Made by a program: the position numbers and the translations under genes
From: Taxillus chinensis
Lineage: Eukaryota > Streptophyta > Magnoliopsida > Santalales > Loranthaceae
Length of the DNA: 64,000 nucleotides
Assembly: GCA_023512835.1 (NCBI GenBank)
Contig: CM042090.1
Location: forward strand, 57,151,865 to 57,215,864
Direction of reading: 5' to 3'
Notes under the pieces: model-generated
What the model saw: only the letters and a program-made list of their open reading frames with translations
The model's database searches: none
What the model was told of the DNA's origin: nothing
In this document: positions 45,748-56,699 of the stretch, piece after piece
Layout: every line of letters begins with the position of its first letter
How positions within the stretch are numbered: the first letter of the stretch is position 1

Positions 45748-47606
45748 ATCCTAAAGAGCTTCATCTACCACCTTTGGTTCTATTTGAGATAGAAAACATG
45801 AGTAAAGACAAATATTGGAGGTGACTACTCTTGTTCTTACACTAACAGTAGGATCACCAATAACTTGTTCTAAAGGGTGGTTTCGAGTCCACCTGTAATT
45901 TTGTGCATGTGATGGTTGATCTTGAATAATTTGAAGCTCTACCAAATTAGGTGGTTCAGGTACATTCGCCGGTTGAGCTTCTTTCGGACTAGATGTTTCC
46001 GTATTAGCAGGTTCAAAAGAACTAGGTGGTTCTTCGACACTGTTGCTTTCAATGTTAACTAGTCCGGAGGGACTTAAAGGTACTCCAGAATTTTGGATAT
46101 CCGTAGGAGTATGTCCGGAGTTAAATGGAAGTCCATAGTCCGATTCATCCGTAGCATCATCCATATCATTTCTTTGTGCTTCACTGGTGCCACGTGGTTG
46201 GTCAGTACGTGTAACACGAACATTCATAAACTTTGAATAGTCGATGTTGTCATCCTGATCTTGCACATTTGAACTTGAAGGACCAACTTTTGACCAATCC
46301 AGGTTAGCTTCATCAAAAGTCACATGGATAGATTCTTCAACTTTTAAAAGTTTTCTATTGAAGACCCGATAAGTCTTGCTATGTAATGAGTACCCGACAA
46401 AGATCCCATCATCAGATTTTGGTTCAAATTTATTCCGAGGTTCTTTGCCGTTGTTTAATATATAGCAAGTACACCCAAAAGCTCTGAAATGTGAAATTGA
46501 AGGCTTTCGTCCTCTCCATATCTCATAGGGTGTTTTCATGGTAGATTTATTTATTAGAGTTTTGTTCTGAACATAGCAGGCAGTGGACACAGCTTCAGCC
46601 CATAGACTTAGAGGAAGCTTTGCCCCTGTTAACATAGATCTGCCAGCTTCGACTAAAGTGCGATTCTTGCGCTTAGCTACCCCATTTTGTTGTGGAGTTC
46701 TGGGTGCAGAGAAGTCATGCTGAATGCCCTATTCAGAACAATATGACCTCATATCTGAAAAATGAAATTCTATACCATGATCACTCCTGATGCATTTAAT
46801 GCTCAGTCCTTGTGAGTTGCTTATCCAGTTGAAAAGATCTACAAGATGCTCAAATGTTTGATCCTTAGATTTCAGGAACATCACCCATGTGTACCTGATG
46901 AAGTGATCGATAACCACAAGGGTATATCTCGCACCGGCAAGTGAAGCTACAGAAATGGGACCACGGAGATCCATATGAAGAAGTTGTAGAGGAGCAATTA
47001 TTGAATTAACAGATTTGCTCTTAAAACTATGTTTGGTCTGTTTGTCAAGTTGACATTCTCGATAGAGAGTGTCTCTGGAGTATTTATGTTTAGGCAGACC
47101 AATAACCAAATTGAGCGATGCTAATTTAGACAGTCTTAAAATTTAAATAAGCGCAACGCTTGTGCCATAGCCAACTATCTTCATCTGATGCTATAGTGAG
47201 GAAGCGTACAAGGTCAGAAGAATTATTTCTTAAAACCACAGAGTATATGTCCCCATCTCTTGATCCGGATAATTTAATATCTCCGGATAAGTTATCTCTG
47301 ACTGTGCAGGTGTTGGACAAAAAGGAAATAGTGAAACCTTTGTCACACAAATTACTGACACTCAGCAGATTATGCTTCAAACCTTCGACTAGTGCAACTT
47401 TAGTAATTGATACATAGTCATTGGTTAAAGTGCCATACCCGACAGTCTTACCTTTGCTATTGTCCCCATATGATACCGATGGTCCTCGTTTGTCATTGAC
47501 TTCAACAAGCAGAGTTTGATCACCCGTCATATGTCCGGAGCATCCACTACCGAGGATCCACTTGCTTTGATTGATCTTTGATTTCAAGTGGTCCAGCAAT
47601 GATCTT
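45748..47606 (-). pseudogene. pol: Element M pol: protease remnant and integrase
   Basis: Begins at the deletion junction 47606/47607. The protease motif reads WILGSGCSGHMTG: the catalytic Asp is Gly. The pre-integrase zinc region SWLWHKRCAYLNFKT lacks the second His (CAYLN for FGHLN), and CQLDKQTKHSF follows after a frameshift near 47120. The integrase core keeps Asp in LLHMDLRGPISV and Asp in CIRSDHGIEFHF, but the Glu of GVAERKN is Lys (GVAKRKN, about 46670). Stops at 46729-46731 and 45748-45750. The second half, GCTCYILNNGKEPRNKFEPK to GDPTVSVRTRVVTS, is open. Enzymatically dead on three counts. Confidence 0.88.
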
Positions 47607-48824
47607 TAATTACAACAAAATAAGCAGCAATTACAGCTGATTACAATAGCACTTAGTTTTACAGTTACACACACTGGCGTTGATAATCTCTATGAGCTCT
47701 TGTACAACAGCCTACTTCATGCGCGTATCAGTTCTTCCTTTGTATGTACGCTTTTTTGAATGTACAACACTACTGATATATATAGAATTCCTATGAATTT
47801 AACTTGGAACTGTATTTTCCGAGCACTGTGTAAACATTAAGTTCTTCACGGAAAATGCTTCATTATAACCGCTTGTTTGTGGAGCTCGAAATATTGGAAG
47901 CATAAGTGAATTGAATTACTTCGCTTGATTCCAATTTCATTTGGGATTGCATCCACATCTCCGAGTGCTCCACGTGTAGGACAGTTTAGATCTTCAATGA
48001 GTTTGTCTTACATCGGAACACAATGGTGATATCATAAATGCGGTATGGATAAGTTGAAGTAGCGTCTTTTTAGTCCGGTGTAGATTTCCTTACTCCGTAT
48101 CAACGAGGCTCGGATCCTTACTCCATGTCAGTTATTGCTTACTCTATGTACATGAAGTCCTAAAATCCTTATTCCATGTCAGCACTTCCTTACTCCGCAT
48201 GAGGTAGATATGCGGAATCCTTATTCCGCATCAGCGCTTCCTTACTCCGCGTGAGGTAGATATGCGGAATCCTTAATTCTGCATCAGCACTTCCTTACTC
48301 CGCGTGAGTTCCTTACTCCGCTTGAGTAATGATTCGGATTCCTTATTCCGCATCAGTTTTCCTCACTCCGCATCAGTCATTTCTTACTCCACTCGAATGA
48401 AAGACTCGGATTCCTTAGTCTGTATCTTGTTTTCCTTAGACAGCTGAAGTGAAAGACTTAATTCTTTCTCTGCAATAAATCTCTCTTACTCCGTACGAGG
48501 TGTAGACTCGGATTCTCATTCCGCATAAAATGACTTAGTCCAATCAACAATAAAAGCGCGGATTCCTTAGTCGTTTTGTCAAGTGATTAGTCCGTACGGA
48601 GAGTCCTTACTCCGGATGAAGACTTGGTTATTTACCAAGTGTTTGACGACACTCATGATAATCCGGATCAGGATTATATATCCTGTCCTTTGCTTTGCTC
48701 TTATAGGAGTAGGTCCGGATTAAAGTTTTATCTTCTGCACAGACTTAGAATAAACATAAAACATCTTAAATCAAATTACATAGGGTTTGATCCGCATCAT
48801 CCAAATTCTAGGCCTGATCCAACA
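47607..48824 (-). repeat. Element M 5' LTR, truncated
   Basis: 1218 bp; corresponds to 38394-39614 of the other LTR and lacks its last ~149 bp (U5 end). Junction lies at TAATTAC, where LTR and pol sequence share a few bases. Confidence 0.92.
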
Positions 48825-48829
48825 AAGAC
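48825..48829. repeat. Target duplication right of M (AAGAC)
   Basis: Partner of 38240-38244. Confidence 0.92.
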
Positions 48830-48998
48830 TGCTGCTTCGAAGCCTCGAAGGTCGAAGCCTTGAAGCATTCTAAACGTAGCTTCGTAGAGTCGCCATCCAA
48901 AGGGTCGAAGCGAGACGGATTCGGTTCCCTCATTACTCAAGCATCGCAGACACGTCAGCACGTCACTACGAGTGTCTCTTTCTCTTTCTATAACCTCT
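48830..48998 (+). other. Element A leader of third ORF
   Basis: End of the A spacer after M. It holds several TCGAAG and CGTAG motifs like those in A's LTR. Confidence 0.6.
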
Positions 48999-51983
48999 AT
49001 GGCAGGTCCAAGCTCATCAATGTCCGACGATCTACACAAGATCGTCCCGGGGTTTATCATCGATTGGGAAGCAATCGGCAACGCAAAGGTCAGCTGGCTG
49101 GGCGAGTTTAGAAATCGCCTCGATCAATCTGGGATTGCATCTGTCTATTCGGGGATGCAAGACATGCTGGTAGAAGACGTCTCGGAATTTTATGAGACCT
49201 TGGCAATCGCTGGAGATGACATTGTGGGAACAGTACAAGGAGTGAAGATTCGAGTCTCAGCCGAAACACTTCATAATGCATTACTGCTCCCTAAAGGTAA
49301 CTTTGATCCCTTACCTAGTCTCTCCAGAGAAGAATGTAAGTCATTTCTGGTGTATTCGGATCCCGGAAAGAAAGGACGGGGGGCCCTGAAGCTTGGGTTC
49401 TCCGGTCAGGCACTGGCAACTCTTATAGTCATCGGATAGTGCCTGATGTGCAAGAAGACAGCTCATGATTCTGTAAATCATGAGCAGATGAAGTTCATGT
49501 GTAGTATACTACAGGATAGAAAGATTGACTGGGGAGCTCAGATACTCAACATGATCAAGTCTAAGAAGGATCACTTTGGTCTGGTGCTGACCAAAGTTTT
49601 GAGGTACCTTCATCCTGATGTTTTCAACCACTGACCCGCAGTACCCCTGCCGGCCAAATATATATTTAAGAGCTTCTACGAAGACGGCCGGCTAGAGATC
49701 AAGCCACCGAAGAAGACCGGGTAGAGTGCGAGGAGTCTTGCAGAAGATACTGTCAGTTCAGTGAGAGCCCCAGTCCCTGTTCCAAGGCCACCAGCACTTG
49801 TTCCGTAGACTTCTCGGGGTTCCTCTGCGTCTGCCGCAATGGCACATATAGCTGAAATGGTGGAGAACATTGCCAGAACTCATCTCCCCAATGATTTTAC
49901 ACCTGAGGAGGCCCCTCCTACCGAGCTGCCCAGGGATACTGTAGCAGTTAGAGAGCCTGCAGATGGAGGGCAGACAGCAGCACAGGAAACCCCAGAGGAT
50001 AGGGGTACATCACCTATTCTGTTAAGCTCTCTCGGGGAGTCTGAGCTTGAAGAGTTTTATGTTGAATATACAAAGGCACATATGACCCCCGAAGCACTGA
50101 GGAAGGCTTGGATAGCCTTTGGAAAGTAGATGGTGGACAGAGACCATCTGATTAGCTGGTTGGTTGAACAGGGTCTAGTAAGGAAAGACACAGTGGAAGT
50201 TGTGTCCATTGCTGCCCGATCTCCCATCATAGCTGAAACCCCTGCCACATCTACTCCTCATGATGTTGAGATGGTGCCAAATGCTGTGGAAGAGGAAAAA
50301 GAAGAAGAAGAAGAAGAAACCCTTGCTGCTGCAGCCAGTGACTCCGATGCAGGAGCAGCTCCACAGGTCCATGTGCCTGTGGAAAGTTCTGAGATGGCTA
50401 CACCACCTGCACCGTTAATTCATTAAGTGGCCACTCAGGTGAGTGAGGAGTTAGCTGCCAATATCCCAATGGCCATTCCAGTACCGAATGCATCTCACTC
50501 CTGTTCCCTAACAACTGAAAAGGTAGATCTTCTTGCAAGCAAAGTCCTAGAGAAACTGATTTCCTCAGGCATCCTTAAAGCATCAGTATCTCAAGCTTTT
50601 GAGGAATGACTTGCAGCAGTGGAATCAGGTATGGAAAAGGTATGAACTCAAGTAGAATTATCTGACCGTACCCTAGACAAAGTGCAGCAAGAGATGACAT
50701 CTCTCACACGTGTAAACTCCGACGGGTTCAGACATCTGGAGGAACACTATGAAGACATTAAAGGTGCTTACCAGAGACAATACCAAGGTCTCAGTACAAC
50801 CTTGGGGGCCATTCTCTCTGAATGCCATTGTCTTGCTAGTGGGGAGATAGCTCTAACCGTTAAAAACCCACACCCAATGCCAACAGATAGGCCTGCACTT
50901 GAACCAGTCGATCCTACACAACCAGCAGAGCCTACTCCAAGTTATTCACCACCTCCACCTATAGCCACTTACTCCTGTGGGCAAAAGCGTGTGCACAAAA
51001 CCATTGTCAGCACAGATTCTGATGATGATGATGATGTGCCCATTGGAACATGCATGAAAAAGCATCCAGCTGCTCCCTGCCAACCATCATCTTCCACTCA
51101 GCCTGGTCCCTCAACTACTCATCCAAGTACGGCTGAGTATACCATGCCTACTTCCCCCACTAAACCAGCCGCTACTACCACCGACCAACTGATGGTGCCA
51201 CCGCGCACTGTGACTACAGGAGCCAGCTCAGCTGAACTTGCAACTTTCAATAGCTATGTTGCTGGAGATACCACCGAGCGGACTTGTGGCTACGAAGCAT
51301 TCTTTACTGGCCCTGACCTATGTCGATTACTACATGATGGTGAAGAAATGGATAATCTTGAGATGACACAATTCATCTTTGCACAAAAGTCATACCTAGA
51401 GAAGCTGCCTCTCCATATCTGCCGAGATACACGAGTGGAACTCTGTTTGCCGATCATGCAGGCACATCTCATCGATGATGCATCAATGATCGAGTTCATC
51501 CAGAGTCGCAGATATGAGAACTCCTTCCGTCCATGGAATGAGGTAGACCATGTGCTCATCCCCTATTTATCAACATCCCCGCACTGGTTTCTTCTCGATA
51601 TTGACTTCAAGATTTTTGACTCCAAGCCTACTACTCTATTACTCCATCGGCGCGAACAACTCCGTGAATTCAATCGCACCCTCACCCGTGTCATGCAGGG
51701 ATATTCGCATGGGTGTCGTGGATATCATCTTTCCAAACCGATGGAAATTACTCGAGTCAAGCAAGGCGTTCTTGCTCTGGATGATGCTCACAGTTGTGGG
51801 TTCTATGTTTGTCACTATATTTGCATCCTGACCACCACCGGGTTCACTGCCCTCATGCTTGAATTTGATCGTGTAAGCAGTCGCGCTGCCTCGCTGCATC
51901 TGACTACTGCTCAACTTCTACGTGAGCAAACAACTGTTTTTATGTTTACACAAAGTGTAAAATATTTTGAATTTAAAGCGTAA
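48999..51983 (+). pseudogene. Element A third ORF: plant-transposon domain, linker, Ulp1-like protease
   Basis: One frame of 994 codons from MAGPSSSMSDDLHKIVPGFI to a natural stop, with eight in-frame stops (49437, 49632, ~49722, ~49806, 50127, 50424, 50607, 50643) and no frameshift. N-terminal part: VSEFYETLAIAGDDIVGTVQ and GVKIRVSAETLHNALLLPKG resemble the plant transposon-associated domain also in M. Middle: acidic and Pro/Thr-rich, with EEEKEEEEEE and a possible coiled coil. The last ~240 residues are Ulp1-like: SPHWFLLDIDFKIFDSKP and VKQGVLALDDAHSCGFYVCH place His 51582-51584, Asp 51618-51620, Gln 51762-51764 and Cys 51795-51797. This final 433-codon part (50682-51983) is fully open. No membrane segment, so not a typical envelope protein. 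Expected activity: SUMO or ubiquitin-like peptide cleavage, unproven. Confidence 0.78.
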
Positions 51984-52392
51984 CTGTCTTATACTCTCTT
52001 TCATTGTACACTGCTCTTCCTCTTTCTGTGTTTTCTGTGTACTTACTTTATCTTAGTTACTTTTTGTGTATATCTTTACTCTGCTGCCTGCTGGTTTATG
52101 TTTTATTGCCTTGCTCCTGTGTGATTTGTGTTCTGGTGCTTGTTCCTCACCCCAGAAAGGGGGAGTATCTCTCAGGGGGAGCAAGGTCGTAGGGGGAGTT
52201 ATCTTCGACAGTGAGGCAACTAATGCATTTTCGTCATGCGGGGGAGAGGAGTTTGCATTTTCGTTATTCTAATCTCCTCCAAATTTTTCATATGCAAAGA
52301 TATCTTTTGTTAATCTAAAATTGCTCATCAAACTCGTAGTCTCAGACTTCATGTTTTCACCCGTTGTCAGCTTACATTAAATAGGGGGAGAT
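51984..52392 (+). other. Element A 3' untranslated part with repeated polypurine tracts
   Basis: Non-coding. Five purine tracts: AAAGGGGGAG (52156), CAGGGGGAGC (52173), AGGGGGAG (52191), CGGGGGAGAGG (about 52240) and ATAGGGGGAGAT (52381-52392) touching the 3' LTR. The last is the functional polypurine tract by position; multiple copies are a Sirevirus trait. Confidence 0.8.
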
Positions 52393-54351
52393 TGTTGGGA
52401 ATATAGGATTTGATGAAGCTGCCAAAATATAGTCTAAGTCTGGAGACTCGAAGAACCGAAGGTCGTAGGGTCGAAGAGTTGAGTTCGTAGAAGTGAAACT
52501 ATCATAAGACGTATTGGCAAGAGACTCGTAGGGTCTGGGGACTCAAGGCGAAATAGTGACAGAACATTGCGACTCATAGATCCAGGGTCGAAGGTCTCAG
52601 AGTCGAAGCACAGAAAAGAGAGTTACTGCAAGCACCAATATGTTCAGAGACTCGTAGAGTCTAAGAATTCTAAAGAACAGTAACCAATGTTAAATGACTC
52701 GTAGACTCGCAGCCCGTAGAACTGTAGAGTCCCTGAAAACACTTAAGTCAATTAACAGAACTTAAACTGCCACTAGACTCGAAGACTCGTAGACTTGTAG
52801 AGTCGAAGCCTTCGAACACTGTTAAGAAAACAGGACTCGTAGACTCGTAGGTTGAAATTCGTAGAGTCGAAGCCTTCGAACACTGTTAAGAAAACAGGAC
52901 TCGTAGACTCGTAGGTTAAAGGTCGAAGAGTCGATGCTATAAAGACTGGCAAACAAATGAAAGTATAACTCAAGGGTCATAGAGTTGTAGAGTCGTAGAC
53001 TCAAGGGATACAATTATTCTAAAGAAATTGGCAAACTTACAGACTCGGAGATCGAAGGCTGAGAGTTATAGCTGAAGGGTCGTAGCCATACGGAGACTCA
53101 GTTTATGAGCATCTGCGAAAGACTAAGGAAGAAAAGCGAAATCTAAGACTCACAGAGTCAAAGATTTTCAGAGCCACTTATTCAAATAAAGTAAACTGAG
53201 AGACCCGAAGGTCGTAGACCCGCAGAGCTAGGGTCATAGACTTGTAGCTATAACAATAGGTAGATTAGGAGGACTATGAAGAAGTCACTTTAAGCGCCAT
53301 TTGAAGAGTCACAGATTCGTAGAGTCGTAGACTTCAGTTAATAGAGTGACACAAAAGACAAATCCAACATGAACTCTAGCCTCGAAGACTCAAAGATATG
53401 AGTCGTAGACTCGCAGAAACATCGTAAAGCCCGAAGCAAACATTCACAACTTCCAACAGGTTCTAACTGAAATCTTCGAGTCACCAAACCTACGAGGCAT
53501 CTACCTTCGAGGCAGACTTACAACCTTAAGCATATTCACTTAGCGATATCTTCAGCTAGGGTTTGTACAGTAAGCCTGTGCCGTCCCGAGCAGTTGAGGA
53601 CATTTAATGACACATTAATTGCTGCCAACTACCCTCCCCGGATGAATGGCCAAGATCGACTGCATGCCAAATACAAAGTATGGGCATCTGATCTGTAAAT
53701 TAGAGCAGATCAACTCATCCCCTGACATTCCGCATTTTCAGTGGCGGAAAGTCAGTCTGTCGGGATGGACAACACGGCGCATGAGCACTTTAACCTTAAA
53801 AATATATCTCTCACACACTTAATGACAAAATCAAGAGTTTAACCTCTCTCTCAAAAGAAGAAAACACACAAAACACAATATAATGGTTCTGATATACTTC
53901 AAAGAAATAATCTTTTGCAGAACCAACGCAAGAGTTCCAACACAAGAGAGAGAGACTCTGAGAGAGATAGAGAGTGAACAAACTTGGAAGTGTTGTGCAC
54001 CGCATTGAACTAAGATCAAGATCAAAACTTTTGATCTAATATACTTTCTTGTTTATCTAAGATCCAGCACGATCATCGAGTCTCTTTTTTGTGTTATTTC
54101 CCACAATCAAAACTGTCTCCGAGCATTCCTATCTTATTTGAGATCTGTTCAGCAAAGAACATTTACTCCAATCTCAGATTTGTCGGATAGTTAATTACGT
54201 CTCACATCACTCACATTACTAATGTCATCTTTTCCATCAATACTTCCACGTAGTCATCCCTAGACAAATCGAAAACCAGCCAACAGTCTAGCTTCTACAG
54301 GCGAAGAGAGTTTATTCACCCCCCCCCCTCTAGACTCACTTTGGGACCTAC
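52393..54351 (+). repeat. Element A 3' LTR
   Basis: Starts TGTTGGGAATATAGG after the polypurine tract. The end matches 1-508 but lacks the final A of CCTACA. Length about 1959 bp. The first half is a dense GACTCGTAG/GTCGAAG array. Confidence 0.92.
52440..53460 (+). repeat. GACTC/GAGTC palindromic array in A 3' LTR
   Basis: Dozens of degenerate copies of ACTCGTAGAGTCGAAG, many forming GACTC-GTA-GAGTC palindromes. A ~60-bp direct repeat around CCTTCGAACACTGTTAAGAA lies near 52798-52920. Its place in U3 suggests a regulatory hub. Confidence 0.88.
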
Positions 54352-54568
54352 TTGTTGTTTGTTGGATGTGGGTTCTTTTTGCTTGTTGTGAATTGCATTG
54401 CACCTGTGTGATTGGTGATCATGTCGATGATCATATTTTGTGTTTTGTTGTGGTGCGGTGATTGATCTTGAATTTTGCGATGTCTTTGGGGCATGAGCTT
54501 GGATTTTGTGCGATGTCATGGGCCATGTGTTTTATTTTTGAGGAAGAAAAGTCCTAAGGTGGGGAGGA
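54352..54568 (+). other. Element G 3' untranslated tail and polypurine tract
   Basis: TTTTTGAGGAAGAAAAGTCC then AAGGTGGGGAGGATG matches the tail layout of C. No coding. Confidence 0.8.
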
Positions 54569-54843
54569 TGTAAAGACCCTGTATTTGATTAGGATTGAGA
54601 GATAGCCATGCGAGGTGGTTGGAAATATATGAACGATGTTGTGTATGTCGATGCGAGCATTTTGACTGTACTTGGGCCCGATTCTAGGTCGGGGACTAGA
54701 GTGGCCTAATTATTGACTTTCTCGTGATTTGTTGGTTGACCTTGCATTTGAGTGGTCAATTAGGTTGGAAAATATTTGGATAGAGATGTGCTTGTCATTT
54801 CGAGCGTTTTGATTATATTTGGGCTCAATTTGTAGTTCGTGAC
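54569..54843 (+). repeat. Element G 3' LTR, left part
   Basis: Starts TGTAAAGACCC; ends at GTGAC, target of H. Confidence 0.85.
54839..54843. repeat. Target duplication left of H (GTGAC)
   Basis: Perfect match to 56695-56699. Confidence 0.92.
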
Positions 54844-55145
54844 TGTAATGACCCGTGTGTAACCCGTGTGTATGAAGTTAACCACAAACACCTTGGATGT
54901 TGGTGCACAAGTTTGAGGTAAGAGATGAGCCCAAGAGGGGACTTTTGGGAGGTGCATGTGACAAGTGATAACATACCTTTATGCCCTAGGAAGATGCTAT
55001 GCGTATACAGGCGGTTTTAAGCTGTTTTGGCTGATCTTAGAGCTCACTTTTGACCTAGTAGATAGCCTCAAACAATTGGCGTGCAAGAACAAAAGTTTCT
55101 TAGAATGAGGTCCTCTATCTACCACAGAAATTTCAAAGCATTTGG

Positions 55146-55485
55146 AGCTGCACGTGAATTCACCCATTTCACGTGCAAGCATATTTTTGCTTCCTAGACC
55201 TCTACAAGATGCAAGGAGGCTTGGGGTGAAGTTTGAGTGCATTTGGAGCTGTACGTCAATTGGGGAATTGGCGTTCAAATTGGCGTGCAAGCATGTTTTT
55301 GCATAGTTTTCTTGGTTTTGTCATTCTAATCATCTTTTCCCAAAGGACCATGTTGGAATTGTGAATATTTTGGTGTGTATGGATGTGGGAAGGTCATAGC
55401 TTGTTCCATCAAAACTGCGTCGTTTTGATGCTGGGATTCACTTAATCAAAACTACATCGCTTTGATGTTGTGTTGTCTATATAAG
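55146..55485 (+). promoter_or_regulatory. Promoter-like module of H
   Basis: CACGTG inverted pair TGCACGTGAATTCACCCATT... (55146-55180), palindromes at 55408-55429 and 55445-55466, and TCTATATAAGG at about 55477-55487, then a GA leader: the full order seen also in D and E. Confidence 0.6.
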
Positions 55486-55537
55486 GAGGAGAAGCCCCTC
55501 TGTTTTAGGTTTAGGGTTTGTTGCTCCACCAGCCGTC

Positions 55538-55540
<3 letters not shown>

Positions 55541-55580
<40 letters not shown>
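55541..55580 (+). repeat. GA microsatellite in H
   Basis: About 20 GA units just after the TATA box. Confidence 0.95.
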
Positions 55581-55582
<2 letters not shown>

Positions 55583-56061
55583 AGGAGAGCTTCTGGTGGC
55601 TGCCGGAGCGTCTTGTGTGGGTGGTCGGAGTCTTGCGTTGAAGCGGGCGCAGGAGAACATACAAGGTAGGGGTTCTGTTCTTCCTAAATCCTCCTCTGTC
55701 CTAGGGTTCTAGGGCAGATTGTAGAGTTATATCTGTTTATATATACATATGTAATCCATATAGGTGTGATCTCCTATATGGATGTTGGCCTTTAGTGGCA
55801 TTTTGGTGTGATTCTGTTGTTACATGCTATATGTTCGATGAAATGCCTGTGTGAATATAGCTGTGTGTTTATGGCCATTACGTGTTTGGTAATATGTCTG
55901 TGTGGCTGGACTTGTGATTTAGTGTATGTATGTATCTTGGGTGTTTGTTCTATGACCTGAATGGTCGGGGTTTGTGCACTTGTGAACGGGTGCACACCAA
56001 GTGTTTGGTTTTATGCTTGAGTGACCGTGGTGTGTGTTGTGTGCATGACTGTCTTATCCTG

Positions 56062-56187
56062 GCCTGAAGAGGCGGTTAAACTACTTTGCCTGAGAGGCGG
56101 TTAAACCAGTGGCCTGAAGAGGCGGTTAAACTACTTTGCCTGAGAGGCGGTTAAATCAGTGGCCTGAAGAGGCAGTTAAACTACTTG
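56062..56187 (+). repeat. Tandem repeat of GGCGGTTAAA units in H
   Basis: Five alternating units of CCTGAAGAGGCGGTTAAAC and CCTGAGAGGCGGTTAAA. Confidence 0.9.
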
Positions 56188-56694
56188 CTTGAGATGTGTT
56201 TTGTTAGCTAGTGTGGCTGGGGCTGGGGTTACGCCCACTTGTGTGATGTTTTATTTTCTTTTTCCTAATACTGTCACGTCACTACACCTGTGCACATGCA
56301 TGTAGCCGCTAGGAGCATGGGAAGGGTTGGGGAGACTTGATCCCTCTTGGTTGTGGTTGCTCACCCCTCCTACTGTGTTTGCTTGTTTTCTAGGGACTTA
56401 CAGGCGTTAGGTGGATACACCAAGGTGGAAGACCATAATTACTTTACTCTCTTCCATTTATGTTTTGTTTTTTTTTTATGGGAATTGATGTAACCCCAGT
56501 GGGGATGGGATTTGGAAAGGATTTTGTTGTAATAAACTGATTTGGATTGCTTTTATGAACATTACTTTCTTGAATGTGTGGTGGATGTTTAAAATGTAAT
56601 ATTCTTGGTTTGTATCCTAACCCCTTTGCCCTCCGTGTGGGTAAAAGGGGAGTCACGTACCGGTTTCCTCGGGTTGGAAATCCGGGGCATGACA

Positions 56695-56699
56695 GTGAC
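56695..56699. repeat. Target duplication right of H (GTGAC)
   Basis: Partner of 54839-54843. Confidence 0.92.

Larger units (their letters stand above)
38245..48824 (-). mobile_element. Copia element M (Sirevirus-like, minus strand), gag deleted
   Basis: Inserted in the spacer of A with a perfect AAGAC duplication. Order on the minus strand: truncated 5' LTR (48824-47607), protease/integrase, RT, RNase H, 1.7-kb spacer, third ORF with Ulp1-like domain, polypurine tract, complete 3' LTR (39614-38245). The U5 end of the 5' LTR, the primer site, gag and the first protease codons are missing. As the copy could not have been made without them, the deletion came after insertion. Key residues of protease and integrase are also lost. 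Confidence 0.92.
1..54351 (+). mobile_element. Copia element A (Sirevirus/Maximus-SIRE-like), interrupted by B and M
   Basis: Outer Ty1/copia element read left to right: partial 5' LTR, primer-binding site, gag, protease, integrase, reverse transcriptase, RNase H, a long spacer, a third ORF, polypurine tracts and a 3' LTR. The order IN before RT is that of copia. The long gag with a coiled coil and the long region between pol and the 3' LTR resemble Sireviruses. Two insertions split it: B (with C, D and E inside) after codon 27 of gag, and M between pol and the third ORF. Its right LTR abuts the tail of gypsy element G, so A probably sits in G. The left LTR runs off the window, so its target duplication cannot be checked. 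Numerous stops show it cannot encode its own proteins now. Confidence 0.9.
54844..56694 (+). mobile_element. Gypsy solo LTR H (family of E)
   Basis: 1851 bp from TGTAATGACCC to GGGGCATGACA, flanked by perfect GTGAC, with no internal region: a solo LTR. Its right end (CCCCTTTGCCCTCCGTGTGG, then CACGTACCGGTTTCCTCGGG) matches the reverse complement of E's LTRs. It has a CACGTG pair, paired palindromes, TATA, GA leader and its own GGCGGTTAAA repeats. Confidence 0.9.

Noticed and set aside
48999..51983. Third ORF of A as an envelope glycoprotein
   Set aside because: It lies in the env position, but no signal peptide, membrane segment or glycoprotein pattern is visible; Ulp1-like motifs explain the C-terminus better.
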